From Lachnospiraceae bacterium (lineage in GTDB: Bacteria; Bacillota; Clostridia; Lachnospirales; Lachnospiraceae), in assembly GCA_017624235.1 (NCBI GenBank), contig JAGANL010000002.1:1-64000 (forward strand): 64,000 nucleotides of DNA. The letters are read 5' to 3'. The notes beneath the pieces were generated by a model. It had not been told where the DNA came from. It saw only the letters and a program-made list of their open reading frames with translations, and searched no databases. Below are positions 45,153 through 53,746 of this stretch, piece by piece. The first letter of the stretch is position 1, and each line of letters starts with the position of its first letter. The translations under genes and the position numbers were made by a program.

Positions 45153-45761
45153 TTAAGATTTACATCTGTCAAATTCCGGGTTGAATTGATAAAAGTTTTT
45201 GGAATCCAGTTTCTCCTGTGCCAGGCGAAGGGCCTCACCAAAGCGCTGATAGTGGGTGATTTCTCTTGCACGCAGGAATTTGATGGCATCATAGACATCC
45301 GGGTTATCCCAGGCAGTACGGAGGATGTTGTCATAGGTGCTTCGCGCCTTTTGTTCTGCAGCCATGTCTTCGTGAAGATCGGTGAGAATATCCCCCTTGG
45401 ACTGGAACTGGCAGGCATTGAACGGAACACCGCCTGCTGCCTGTGGCCAGAGAGCGAGAGTATGGTCAATATAATATGGACCGAAGCCGGAATTTTCGAT
45501 TTCCTCCATACTGAGATCTCTGGTCAACTGGTGGACAATGGCACCGACCATCTCAAAATGACCGAGTTCCTCTGTCCCGATATCGGTCAGCAGGCTTGCA
45601 ATTTCACGGTAGGGAATGGTGTAACGTTGGGAGAGATAGCGCATCGAAGCTCCCAATTCTCCGTCAGGCCCGCCATACTGGCTGATGATGTACTGCGCCA
45701 GCTTGGCATTCGGCTCCTTGATATTGATGGGGTATTGCAGTCTCTTTTCATAGCTCCACAT
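45153..45761 (-). CDS. cotJC: Spore coat protein CotJC / manganese catalase family
   Basis: The 202-aa protein is a ferritin-like four-helix protein with the dimanganese ligands in 'DIGTEELGHFEM' (ExxH) and 'REITHYQRF' (ExxxH). It probably disproportionates hydrogen peroxide on the spore surface or protects sporulating cells. It lies last in cotJABC, 3 nt after cotJB. Confidence 0.93.
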   Translation of the reverse strand: MWSYEKRLQYPINIKEPNAKLAQYIISQYGGPDGELGASMRYLSQRYTIPYREIASLLTDIGTEELGHFEMVGAIVHQLTRDLSMEEIENSGFGPYYIDHTLALWPQAAGGVPFNACQFQSKGDILTDLHEDMAAEQKARSTYDNILRTAWDNPDVYDAIKFLRAREITHYQRFGEALRLAQEKLDSKNFYQFNPEFDRCKS

Positions 45762-45764
45762 ACT

Positions 45765-46031
45765 CTAACACACTCCTTCCCATGGCATCGGCATGTTTGC
45801 CCATTTCCATTCACTGCTGTAGCTGTCTGCGGTAGCGAGATTCAATGGTCCGTATTTCATAGAATATTCCCGTTCCATCTGGCGCAGAAGACGTACATAA
45901 TGATTAAAATATTCCTGTGCCTGACTGTCGCAGGAATGTGTGTCCAGATACAGTGTCAGATCGACTACGGCAAAACTGACCTTGCTGATATCACAGAGCA
46001 TCCGTTCTCTGTCATTTTTACATTTCATCAT
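45765..46031 (-). CDS. cotJB: Spore coat protein CotJB
   Basis: The 88-aa protein fits the CotJB family ('MLCDISKVSFAVVDLTLYLDTH', 'FNHYVRLLRQMEREYSMKYGPL'). I chose the ATG at 46031, about 10 nt after AAGGAG; a longer start at 46040 abuts that site with no spacing. Its start overlaps the cotJA stop as ATGA, so the genes are translationally coupled. Role in the coat is not defined biochemically. Confidence 0.9.
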   Translation of the reverse strand: MMKCKNDRERMLCDISKVSFAVVDLTLYLDTHSCDSQAQEYFNHYVRLLRQMEREYSMKYGPLNLATADSYSSEWKWANMPMPWEGVC

Positions 46032-46201
46032 TTCACACATCTCCTTCCCGTAAAAGGCATATTGAGTTCAGGAAAGAGGGTTCCGTTACAAAATCCTTCT
46101 TCCAGATTTTCGTACAGAATCGGCTTTTCCTGCCATGGGACATAGGCCATTGCAATCGGAAAACGGTCACGACAATCTTCGGACTTTGGATAATCGTTCA
46201 T
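46028..46201 (-). CDS. cotJA: Spore coat associated protein CotJA (57 aa)
   Basis: This short gene translates to 57 residues. It begins 'MNDYPKSEDC', contains 'MAYVPWQEKPILYENLEEGF' and ends 'PFTGRRCVK'. The VPWQ..YE..E....GTLFPELNMPF pattern is the CotJA family signature. GGAGG precedes ATG 46201. It is the first gene of cotJABC. Upstream, on the minus strand, CATACTA (46232-46238) resembles the -10 of sporulation sigma factors, but I see no matching -35. Confidence 0.9.
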   Translation of the reverse strand: MNDYPKSEDCRDRFPIAMAYVPWQEKPILYENLEEGFCNGTLFPELNMPFTGRRCVK

Positions 46202-46315
46202 AAAATTCCTCCGAAAGGTATATTATTTTATTAGTATGGTATGCAGAAGGGGAGAAAACGGGTCCATTCAAGGCAGATTTTGCGATACAACATAGAAGAA
46301 AATGAGGAGTAAAAG

Positions 46316-46339
46316 AGGCCGCCTGGAATCAGGCGGCCT
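46316..46339 (-). terminator. Terminator of ilvE
   Basis: AGGCCGCCTG and CAGGCGGCCT form a perfect 10-bp GC-rich stem with a 4-nt loop. Read on the minus strand it is followed by CTCTTTT. It lies 29 nt after the ilvE stop. Confidence 0.8.
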
Positions 46340-46368
46340 TCAATTTCCTGTCTATATTATGATGTGTT

Positions 46369-47394
46369 TTATTTAATGACTTTGATCCATCCTTCAGGAG
46401 CCTCGATACGTCCCATCTGGATGCCTGTCAATGTTTCATATAACTTCTGGGTAATAGGACCCATCTTTTCCATACCGCTCGGCAGGCAGATTTCCTTGCC
46501 ATGATCCACGATCTTTCCAACCGGAGAGATAACGGCAGCAGTACCGCAAAGACCGCATTCTGCAAAATCCTTTACCTCATCCAGATATACTTCGCGTTCT
46601 TCTACCTCAAGTCCCAGATATTCTTTGGCAACATGCAGTAAGGAACGGCGTGTGATGGAAGGAAGGATACTGTCTGACTTCGGAGTTACGACCTTGTTGT
46701 CTTTGGTGACAAATAAGAAGTTTGCACCGCCTGTTTCCTCTACCTTGGTTCTGGTAGCAGCATCCAGATACATGTTTTCATCGTAGCCTTCTGCGTGAGC
46801 GGATACGATGGCATGTAAGCTCATTGCATAGTTGAGGCCTGCTTTGATATGGCCTGTACCATGTGGTGCGGCACGGTCAAAATCGCTGACACGGATGGTC
46901 AGAGGCTTCACACCGCCTTTAAAGTAAGGACCAACCGGTGTTGCAAAAATGCGGAACTGATATTCAGAGGCCGGCTTTACACCGATGACCGGATTGCTGC
47001 CGAACATGTACGGTCTGATATATAAAGTAGCGCCGCTGCCATAGGGAGGTACAAAAGATTCATTTGCTGCAACCGTTTCTACAACAGCCTCTACAAAGCG
47101 ATCCTCCGGGAATACCGGCATTTCCAGTCTCCTTGCGGAGTCAGCCATACGGCTTGCATTTAAGTCCGGACGGAAAACGACAATGCGGCCGTCTTCGGTC
47201 GTATAGGCTTTCATTCCTTCAAAAATAGTCTGTGCATACTGCAGAACGCCGGCACATTCATTCAATACGATGTTTGCGTCTGAAGTGAGAGTGCCTTCAT
47301 CCCATGCGCCGTCTTTATAGTTGGAGACAAATCTTTTGTCGGTCTGTACATAACCGAAACCAAGATTTGCCCAGTCGATATTTTGCTTTTCCAT
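46369..47394 (-). CDS. ilvE: Branched-chain amino acid aminotransferase
   Basis: Transfers amino groups between glutamate and branched-chain 2-oxo acids. The 341-aa length matches the longer (BCAT type II, eukaryote/Firmicutes-like) form. PLP lysine is in 'GTGHIKAGLNYA'; 'GGANFLFVTKDNKVVTP' and 'ECGLCGTAAVISPV' are family blocks. GGAGG precedes the start. Single-gene unit. Confidence 0.95.
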   Translation of the reverse strand: MEKQNIDWANLGFGYVQTDKRFVSNYKDGAWDEGTLTSDANIVLNECAGVLQYAQTIFEGMKAYTTEDGRIVVFRPDLNASRMADSARRLEMPVFPEDRFVEAVVETVAANESFVPPYGSGATLYIRPYMFGSNPVIGVKPASEYQFRIFATPVGPYFKGGVKPLTIRVSDFDRAAPHGTGHIKAGLNYAMSLHAIVSAHAEGYDENMYLDAATRTKVEETGGANFLFVTKDNKVVTPKSDSILPSITRRSLLHVAKEYLGLEVEEREVYLDEVKDFAECGLCGTAAVISPVGKIVDHGKEICLPSGMEKMGPITQKLYETLTGIQMGRIEAPEGWIKVIK

Positions 47395-47526
47395 GATTTT
47401 CCTCCATTCTGCCCGAAATATGGCAAGTACATTGATAGAAGTATATGTAAAATTTGCTTCCTTGCGTTATTATACATCAATCCTTATCGTTTTTCCATGG
47501 GATATTCAAAGAAATACAAATAAATT

Positions 47527-47555
47527 TTGACAGATATATAAAAGTATGTTAGTAT
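47527..47555 (+). promoter_or_regulatory. Promoter of the HAD-ptsHI cluster
   Basis: A perfect TTGACA (47527-47532) and TAGTAT (47550-47555) are spaced by 17 bp. Transcription starts about 25 nt before the RAT element. Confidence 0.7.
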
Positions 47556-47585
47556 ATTTTATATAAAGATTGCCCATATTATTTT

Positions 47586-47668
47586 GGATTGTTACTGGTA
47601 AAGCAGGCTAGACCTAAGTAAAGGATAAGAGTATATTTATATTCTGTATCTGGACTTAGGTTTTTTTA
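47586..47668 (+). promoter_or_regulatory. BglG/GlcT-type RAT element overlapping a terminator
   Basis: The 29-nt stretch at 47586-47614, starting GGATTGTTACTGG and ending GCAGGCTAGACC, closely fits the ribonucleic antiterminator consensus (GGATTGTTACTGC....GCAGGC...ACC). Its 3' end overlaps ACCTAAG (47612-47618), which pairs with CTTAGGT (47655-47661) before a T7 run. RAT folding and terminator folding are therefore exclusive. A BglG-family (LicT/SacY/GlcT) protein, regulated by PTS phosphorylation, should open expression of the genes downstream. Confidence 0.88.
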
Positions 47669-47720
47669 TTCTATTGAAAAAGAGGAATACACCTTTGCAG
47701 ATAGGGAGAACATAAGTGTA

Positions 47721-48539
47721 ATGCGTAAATATATTTTTTTGGACATAGACGGAACCTTACTTGGAAAAGGCGGAGCGGTGCCACCTTCCGCAGCTTCTGC
47801 AATTGCGGAGGCACAGAGGGCCGGTCATAAAGTATATTTGTGCACGGGGCGCTCGAAGGGAGAGGTGCCGAGGGTAATCTGGGAACTGGGGATGGATGGT
47901 ATCGTCGGGAGCGCCGGAGCCTATGTGGAATCGGATGGAAAGATACTGTATCACAAACCGATGCAGCAGGAACTGGTGAAGAAACTGGCAGACTATCTGG
48001 ACAGTCAGGGTTCCTATTATGCCATGGAGACCAATGGAAAGGCTTTTATAACGGAAGAAAATATGAAAAAGATGTTTCACCGTTTTCAATCCTCTGATTT
48101 CTGGACGGATGAGATAAAAGAGGAATTTTTGGAGAGTTTTCAGGTATGTGATAATGTCCGGGAAGTAGAGGGTGTTAATAAATGTATCTACCATGAATGT
48201 CAGGACTCTTTTGCCCGGATGCAGGAGAAACTGCCGGAATTTACAATTTTGCCGAGTAGCATTGAAGATAGTGGAGAGAATAATGGTGAAATCTCTGAAA
48301 AGGGCATGAGCAAGGCAAAGGGAATTGAGGTACTGCAGAAGCATTTTGGGATACGGCGGGAGGATATCATCTGTTTTGGAGATGGGCTGAATGATATGGA
48401 GATGATTGCATTGGCCGGAGCCGGAGTCGCTATGGGAAATGGTGTAGAGGAATTGAAGCAGATTGCTGATTATGTGACAGCGGATGTGGATGCAGATGGC
48501 TTGAGCAAAGGCTTTTATAAGCTGGGATTAATTGGATAA
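47721..48539 (+). CDS. HAD superfamily Cof-type phosphatase
   Basis: The 272-aa protein has HAD motif I 'FLDIDGTLLGKGG' (nucleophile Asp near residue 7), motif II 'CTGRSKG', the C2 cap typical of Cof/YbiV sugar phosphatases, and motif IV 'CFGDGLNDMEMI'. Such enzymes dephosphorylate sugar phosphates or cofactors. It is first in the RAT-controlled cluster with ptsH and ptsI, which hints at a sugar-phosphate substrate; this is inference. Confidence 0.88.
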   Translation: MRKYIFLDIDGTLLGKGGAVPPSAASAIAEAQRAGHKVYLCTGRSKGEVPRVIWELGMDGIVGSAGAYVESDGKILYHKPMQQELVKKLADYLDSQGSYYAMETNGKAFITEENMKKMFHRFQSSDFWTDEIKEEFLESFQVCDNVREVEGVNKCIYHECQDSFARMQEKLPEFTILPSSIEDSGENNGEISEKGMSKAKGIEVLQKHFGIRREDIICFGDGLNDMEMIALAGAGVAMGNGVEELKQIADYVTADVDADGLSKGFYKLGLIG

Positions 48540-48600
48540 ATAAACTGGAAAGCAGCCGCCTGTGGCGGATGACTAATAAGAAGAGAAGGAGAAAAGAGAA

Positions 48601-48858
48601 ATGAAAAGTTTTAAGTATGTAGTACAGGATGAGGTAGGTCTTCATGCAAGACCGGCAGGATTATTGGTAAAGGAGGCAGGAAAATCCGCTTCCAGCATTA
48701 CCATTGAAAGCAAGGGCAAAACGGCAGATGCCAAAAGATTGTTGGCTGTCATGGGACTTGGGGTAAAAAAAGGTGATGCAATCACGGTTACTGTAGAAGG
48801 ATCGGATGAAGAAGCTGCTGCAGCAGCACTGGAGGCATTTTGTAAAGCAAATCTGTAA
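48601..48858 (+). CDS. ptsH: HPr-like PTS phosphocarrier with Arg at position 46
   Basis: HPr passes phosphate from enzyme I to sugar-specific EIIA. The 85-aa protein has active His15 in 'GLHARPAG'. In B. subtilis HPr residue 46 is the regulatory Ser in 'NLKSIMGVM'. Here the aligned block reads 'DAKRLLAVM', with Arg46. HPr kinase could not phosphorylate this site, so classical CcpA co-repression through this copy looks impossible. Gene order with ptsI says it is the general HPr; a second HPr could exist outside the window. Confidence 0.93.
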   Translation: MKSFKYVVQDEVGLHARPAGLLVKEAGKSASSITIESKGKTADAKRLLAVMGLGVKKGDAITVTVEGSDEEAAAAALEAFCKANL

Positions 48859-48882
48859 ATGCGAAAGAGGTAGAGCAAGCTG

Positions 48883-50517
48883 ATGGTGGTATTAAAAGGG
48901 AAAAGTGTATTCCATGATGTTTGCATGGGAAAAATCGTATTTTATAAAAGAAAAGAGCGTACGATCAAGCGCTATAAGGTAGAGGATACCGAGAGTGAGT
49001 TAAAGCGTTTCAGAGAAGCAAAGGAAACGGCGCTGAAGCAGCTTCAGGAGCTGTACGATAAGGCGGTAGCTGACGTAGGCGAGGCGAATGCGGCGATCTT
49101 TGAAATTCACCAGATGATGCTGGAGGACCTGGATTATGTAGAGTCCATTGAAAATATCATTACGTCTCAGCAGGTCAATCTGGAGTATGCAGTCGGTGCA
49201 ACGTCGGATAATTTCTCGGCTATGTTTTCTGCGATGGATGATGCTTATATGCAGGGCAGGGCTGCGGATGTCAAGGATGTTTCCGAACGGCTTTTATCCG
49301 TGCTTGGAGGAGAAGAATCCAATCTGAATATGCTGACGGAGCCGTCCATTATTGCAGCGGATGATTTGGTGCCGAGTGAAACGGTACAGTTAGATAAGAG
49401 CAAGGTGCTTGGATTTATCATGCAGCATGGTTCGACCAATTCTCATACGGCGATTCTGGCCAGAAGCATGGGTATTCCGGCTATTGTCAGCCTGGGGGAG
49501 GATCTGACAGAGGAATGTAACGGTAAGACGGCCATCGTGGATGGATTTGACGGTACGGTATACATTGAACCGGATGAAAAGACCAGTGCGGAAATGAGTA
49601 AAAAGATGGAGCAGTCCAGAGCACATAAGGAGATGCTTCAGGAGTTAAAGGGCAAGGAAAATGTAACAAAGGATGGCAGAAAGGTCAAAATTTTTGCCAA
49701 CATCGGCAAAACGGCTGATCTGGCGAATGTCATGGCGAATGATGCCGGTGGCATCGGTCTGTTCCGCAGTGAATTTTTATATCTGGAAAATGAGGATTAT
49801 CCGACGGAGGAGCAGCAGTTTGCAGCGTATAAGCAGGCAGCAGAAACGATGGCGGGCAAAACGGTGGTCATCCGTACGCTGGATATTGGAGCAGACAAGC
49901 AGGCCGACTATTTCCATTTGGATAAGGAAGAGAATCCGGCGCTGGGCTACCGAGCAATCCGAATCTGTCTGACCAGGCCCGAAATTTTCAAGACACAGCT
50001 TCGGGCGCTGTATCGTGCGGCCATGTTTGGAAATATTGCAATCATGTATCCGATGATTACTTCTGTAGAGGAAGTCAGGAAAATTAAGGCAATTGAAAAA
50101 GAGGTCAAGGAAGAGCTGACCAAAGAAGGAATTCCATTTAAAGCAGATATCGAGACAGGTATTATGATTGAGACGCCTGCGGCTGCTCTGGTCAGTGATG
50201 AGCTGGCCAAGGAAGTGGATTTCTTCAGTGTAGGAACAAATGATTTGACCCAGTATACGCTGGCAATCGACAGGCAGAATCAGAAGCTGGATGAGTTTTA
50301 TAACCCGCATCATAAAGCTATTTTAAAATTGATTCGGCTGGCAGCGGACAATGCACATGCAGAGGGAAAGTGGATTGGTATCTGTGGAGAACTGGGAGCA
50401 GATACATCCCTGACGGAAGAGTTTTTACGTATGGGCATTGACGAACTGAGCGTATCGCCAAGCATGGTTCTGGAGGTTCGTAAGAAGGTGCGGGAGCTTG
50501 ACCTGTCAGGAGTTTAA
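48883..50517 (+). CDS. ptsI: PTS enzyme I (PEP-protein phosphotransferase)
   Basis: Enzyme I takes phosphate from PEP and gives it to HPr. The 544-aa protein has the HPr-binding N-domain, active His188 in 'GSTNSHTAILARSMG', and the PEP-binding barrel ('GIGLFRSEFLYL', 'FFSVGTNDLTQYT', active Cys in 'ICGELGAD'). It follows ptsH by 24 nt. Its 3' end overlaps the convergent AraC gene by 12 bp, leaving no room for a terminator. Confidence 0.96.
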   Translation: MVVLKGKSVFHDVCMGKIVFYKRKERTIKRYKVEDTESELKRFREAKETALKQLQELYDKAVADVGEANAAIFEIHQMMLEDLDYVESIENIITSQQVNLEYAVGATSDNFSAMFSAMDDAYMQGRAADVKDVSERLLSVLGGEESNLNMLTEPSIIAADDLVPSETVQLDKSKVLGFIMQHGSTNSHTAILARSMGIPAIVSLGEDLTEECNGKTAIVDGFDGTVYIEPDEKTSAEMSKKMEQSRAHKEMLQELKGKENVTKDGRKVKIFANIGKTADLANVMANDAGGIGLFRSEFLYLENEDYPTEEQQFAAYKQAAETMAGKTVVIRTLDIGADKQADYFHLDKEENPALGYRAIRICLTRPEIFKTQLRALYRAAMFGNIAIMYPMITSVEEVRKIKAIEKEVKEELTKEGIPFKADIETGIMIETPAAALVSDELAKEVDFFSVGTNDLTQYTLAIDRQNQKLDEFYNPHHKAILKLIRLAADNAHAEGKWIGICGELGADTSLTEEFLRMGIDELSVSPSMVLEVRKKVRELDLSGV

Positions 50518-51375
50518 CTGACGGTAGCCGCGGGGTGTCTGTCCGGTGTGCTTTTTGAACAGCTTAATGAAATAGCTGAAATTTTCAAATCCGCATTCAA
50601 AGCCGATTTCCATCACAGACAGGGCGGAAGCGGTCAACAGATGGCAGGCTCGTTCGATTCTAAGGCGGTTCACATAATCGATGAAGCCTGTGCCAAAGGT
50701 GGCTTTAAAGTAGGTACAGAAGTATTGGGGGGACATATGGAGCAGTCCTGCCGCCTCCTCCAGATAGATTCGTTCCTGGCAATGATTTTGCAAATACAGA
50801 AGGAGACTTCGCAGATCCTCCGATTTGGAGGAGAGAGGGGTCTCTTTTGTATTTGCAGAAAGAAACTGTCCTTCCTGATAGAGAAGGGCAATGATCTTGT
50901 ATAATGCGGCCTTGGTCTGTAGCTGGAAGCCCGGTGTTTTTGACTCGTTGATGGAGATGATCTCACGTATCTGCGCTTCGATTTCCGCGTAACAGGGCAG
51001 GGCTGCAGAAAGCTGTTCCGGGAAACGTCTATTGGTCTTCAGCGGAGTCAGACAAAGATTCTGGCTGTCATCGGGCAGCAGAAAATCCAGAGAGCTTAGC
51101 GGAAACACATAGCTGTAATAGACGGTGCCTTTCTCATGGCTGGTAACCTGATGGAGCTGACCTGAGTTAGCAAAGCAGATATCTCCTTGAGCCATATGAT
51201 ATTCCTTGCCATCCAGAAGCAGTTCTAACGTGCCGTTGATGCAGTAGATGATTTCAATTTCGGGATGCCAGTGATAGGGAATGAACAGGGTTCCGGTGAT
51301 ATTCTGATTGCGATAATGCTGAAAGGGAAAGAGTTTGGTTCCTCTTTGAAGGTCTTCACGCAGAGCTGATTTCAT
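50506..51375 (-). CDS. AraC family regulator with N-terminal cupin
   Basis: The 289-aa protein has an N-terminal cupin sensor ('IPYHWHPEIEIIYCINGTLEL') and a C-terminal AraC double helix-turn-helix ('LEEAAGLLHMSPQYFCTYFKA', 'VMEIGFECGFENFSYFIKLF'). It probably responds to a sugar. It faces ptsI tail to tail, and diverges from the MATE gene whose start is 135 nt away, so it could regulate that exporter. Ligand unknown. Confidence 0.9.
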   Translation of the reverse strand: MKSALREDLQRGTKLFPFQHYRNQNITGTLFIPYHWHPEIEIIYCINGTLELLLDGKEYHMAQGDICFANSGQLHQVTSHEKGTVYYSYVFPLSSLDFLLPDDSQNLCLTPLKTNRRFPEQLSAALPCYAEIEAQIREIISINESKTPGFQLQTKAALYKIIALLYQEGQFLSANTKETPLSSKSEDLRSLLLYLQNHCQERIYLEEAAGLLHMSPQYFCTYFKATFGTGFIDYVNRLRIERACHLLTASALSVMEIGFECGFENFSYFIKLFKKHTGQTPRGYRQLNS

Positions 51376-51509
51376 AATTTCTCCAATCTGAATATTGTGT
51401 TATTTGTTATAAAAATAGTACAAGAGTGTGGAGGATGTCAAGCATATAATAGCTAAGGTGCGAAAGAAAGCATGAGCAAGAACACGTTGGATGGAAGGAT
51501 GGAGAAGAA

Positions 51510-52862
51510 ATGGCAGGGAGTGCGACAAAAGATATGACGGTCGGGTCACCGATGAAGCTGATTCTGGGATTTTCCGTACCGCTTTTGATGGGATTTCTGT
51601 TTCAGCAGTTCTACAGTCTGGTAGATACCGTCATTGTAGGGCAGTTTCTGGGAGTGGATGCTCTGGCGGCAGTCGGCTCGACCGGTTCGATCAATTTTAT
51701 GATCATTGGATTCTGCATGGGTGTGTGTAGCGGATTTGCGATTCCGATTGCCCATATGTTTGGAGCAAAGGATTATTCCGGAATGCGCAGGTATGTGGCA
51801 AACAGTGTGTGGCTGTCTGTCCTGTTTGCAGCAGTCATGACCATTCTGGTTTGCATCCTGTGTCGGAATATTTTGGTATGGATGAAAACTCCTTCGGATA
51901 TTATTGACAGGGCATATGAATATATTTTTATTATTTTTCTGGGAATTCCGGTTACCTATCTCTATAATATGCTGTCCGGCATGATACGTTCCCTGGGAGA
52001 TTCCAAAACGCCGGTCATCTTTTTAGTCATGTCGGCTATGCTGAATATTTTTTTGGACCTGTTTCTGATTCTGGTGATTCCCATGGGAGTGGCAGGCGCT
52101 GCATGGGCAACGGTCATTTCGCAGGGAGTGTCCGGTATCTGCTGTCTGTTTTATATGATTCGGAAATTTGATATCCTTCGGATTCAGAAGGAAGAGTGGA
52201 GAGCTGATGCGCACCTGATGAAGAATCTCTGTAATATGGGTGTGCCAATGGGATTGCAGTATTCCATTACCGCCATAGGCAGTGTGATTCTTCAGTCAGC
52301 GGTGAATACACTCGGTTCTATGGCAGTGGCCAGTGTTACGGCAGGAAGTAAAATCGGGATGTTCTTCTGTTGTCCGTTTGATGCCATGGGATCGACCATG
52401 GCAACGTATGGAGGCCAGAACGTGGGAGCAAAGAAGCTGGATCGTGTGCATCAGGGATTAAAGGCATGTATTCTGTTAGGAGCGGTCTATTCTGTCATAG
52501 CGTTTGCTGTGCTGACTCTGTTTGGAAAGAATCTGGCGCTTCTGTTTGTGGATTCCGCAGAGACACAGCTGTTAGACCAGGTGGGGCAATTTCTGTTTGC
52601 CAACGTTTTATTCTACTTTCCTCTTGCGCTGGTCAATATTGTACGCTTTATGATTCAGGGACTGGGCTTTTCCAAATTTGCCATTCTGGCAGGAGTTTGT
52701 GAGATGGTGGCAAGAGCCATGGCAGGATTTTTGCTGGTTCCGAAGTTCGGGTTTATTGCGGCCTGCTATGCCAGTCCATTGGCATGGATTCTGGCGGATC
52801 TTTTTCTCATTCCGGCCTATTATCATGTGATGAGGCGGTTGAAAAAAATGTTTGCATCGTGA
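51510..52862 (+). CDS. MATE family efflux transporter
   Basis: The 450-aa protein has about twelve transmembrane helices in two homologous halves. It starts with the typical 'TVGSPMKLILGFSVPLLMGFLFQQFY' followed by 'GVDALAAVGSTGSINFMIIGF'. MATE proteins export drugs or metabolites in exchange for Na+ or H+. The upstream gap holds a TATAAT (51445-51450) without a good -35. Substrate unknown. Confidence 0.9.
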   Translation: MAGSATKDMTVGSPMKLILGFSVPLLMGFLFQQFYSLVDTVIVGQFLGVDALAAVGSTGSINFMIIGFCMGVCSGFAIPIAHMFGAKDYSGMRRYVANSVWLSVLFAAVMTILVCILCRNILVWMKTPSDIIDRAYEYIFIIFLGIPVTYLYNMLSGMIRSLGDSKTPVIFLVMSAMLNIFLDLFLILVIPMGVAGAAWATVISQGVSGICCLFYMIRKFDILRIQKEEWRADAHLMKNLCNMGVPMGLQYSITAIGSVILQSAVNTLGSMAVASVTAGSKIGMFFCCPFDAMGSTMATYGGQNVGAKKLDRVHQGLKACILLGAVYSVIAFAVLTLFGKNLALLFVDSAETQLLDQVGQFLFANVLFYFPLALVNIVRFMIQGLGFSKFAILAGVCEMVARAMAGFLLVPKFGFIAACYASPLAWILADLFLIPAYYHVMRRLKKMFAS

Positions 52863-52942
52863 TATAACGGAAAAAGTGCATAATGACAGAGGGACTCGGT
52901 CTGCGCAGTTTTCACAAATTTGATGCAGGAGGACAAAAAATA

Positions 52943-52972
52943 CTGACATTTTGAATATTATTCTGATAAAAT
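52943..52972 (+). promoter_or_regulatory. Putative promoter for the CarD-like gene
   Basis: CTGACA (52943-52948) and TAAAAT (52967-52972) are spaced by 18 bp, about 27 nt before the start codon. Confidence 0.5.
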
Positions 52973-52998
52973 AGTGTTCAGAAGGAGGTAGTTTGTCC

Positions 52999-53505
52999 AT
53001 GTTTGAGATAGGCGAATATGTAGTATGCGGAAACAACGGTGTCTGTCGTGTGGAGGGTACGGGAAATCTGAATATTTCCGGTGTGGATAAACACAGAGAA
53101 TACTATATTTTAAAGCCGGTTTATGGAGCGGGAAGCACCGTGTATGTACCGGTTGATTCGGATAAGATTTCGATACGGAGAGTGATGTCCAGAGAAGAAG
53201 CGAATCGGCTGATGGAATCGCTGGACAGGATGGAGATGATTGAGGTAGAGGATGAGAAAGCAATCGAGCGGGAATATCGTGCGACGATACAGACGAATGA
53301 CTGTCAGGAATGGGTTCGTCTGCTCAAGACCATTCATTACCGTAAGAAAAAGAGAAATGCGAAGGGCAGTAAAATTACTGCAACCGATTCCAAATATTAT
53401 AAGCTGGCGGGAGATAAACTGTATGGGGAGCTGGCTTTGGTGCTTGGTATGGAGCGGGAAGATGTGGAAAAATATGTCATGAAGCATATGGAAGTAACCG
53501 TCTAA
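52999..53505 (+). CDS. CarD/CdnL-like transcription factor
   Basis: The 168-aa protein has a CarD_TRCF RNA-polymerase-interacting domain at the N-terminus ('FEIGEYVVCGNNGVCRVEG', 'YYILKPVYGAGSTVYVPV') and a helical DNA-binding C-domain ('LALVLGMEREDVEKYV'). CarD-type proteins bind the polymerase beta subunit and stabilise open complexes. I chose ATG 52999 with AAGGAGGT 9 nt upstream. Single-gene unit. Confidence 0.88.
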   Translation: MFEIGEYVVCGNNGVCRVEGTGNLNISGVDKHREYYILKPVYGAGSTVYVPVDSDKISIRRVMSREEANRLMESLDRMEMIEVEDEKAIEREYRATIQTNDCQEWVRLLKTIHYRKKKRNAKGSKITATDSKYYKLAGDKLYGELALVLGMEREDVEKYVMKHMEVTV

Positions 53506-53545
53506 AATATTTGGTAAAAATTTTTCCGCTTTTTGGAAACTTTTT

Positions 53546-53622
53546 ATCCCACAGATACGTCTAATATATTGTAAGGTCCTTTTGAAAATGATTTTACAGC
53601 AGGCGTAGCTGTGGGATATTTT
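53546..53622 (+). terminator. Large stem-loop terminator or attenuator
   Basis: ATCCCACAG (53546-53554) and CTGTGGGAT (53609-53617) are exact complements enclosing about 54 nt, which itself can fold (TTGTAA with TTTACA). ATTTTT follows. It lies between the CarD-like gene and the response regulator. The long structured loop is unusual for a plain terminator. Confidence 0.6.
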
Positions 53623-53746
53623 TGTATCATACCATAAGATGTTATATTGCGTCAGGCGAAACAAGTGTGCATTCGTGGAAAGCACAGTGTCTGTTTGCGG
53701 ACAGGGAAGAATAAATGAAAAAGGAAGAGTGGAAAGGAGAGAGGGT

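Noticed and set aside
46202..46260. Sporulation sigma-G/sigma-E promoter for cotJABC
   Set aside because: A CATACTA -10 is present, but no -35 at the right distance; noted only in the gene entry.
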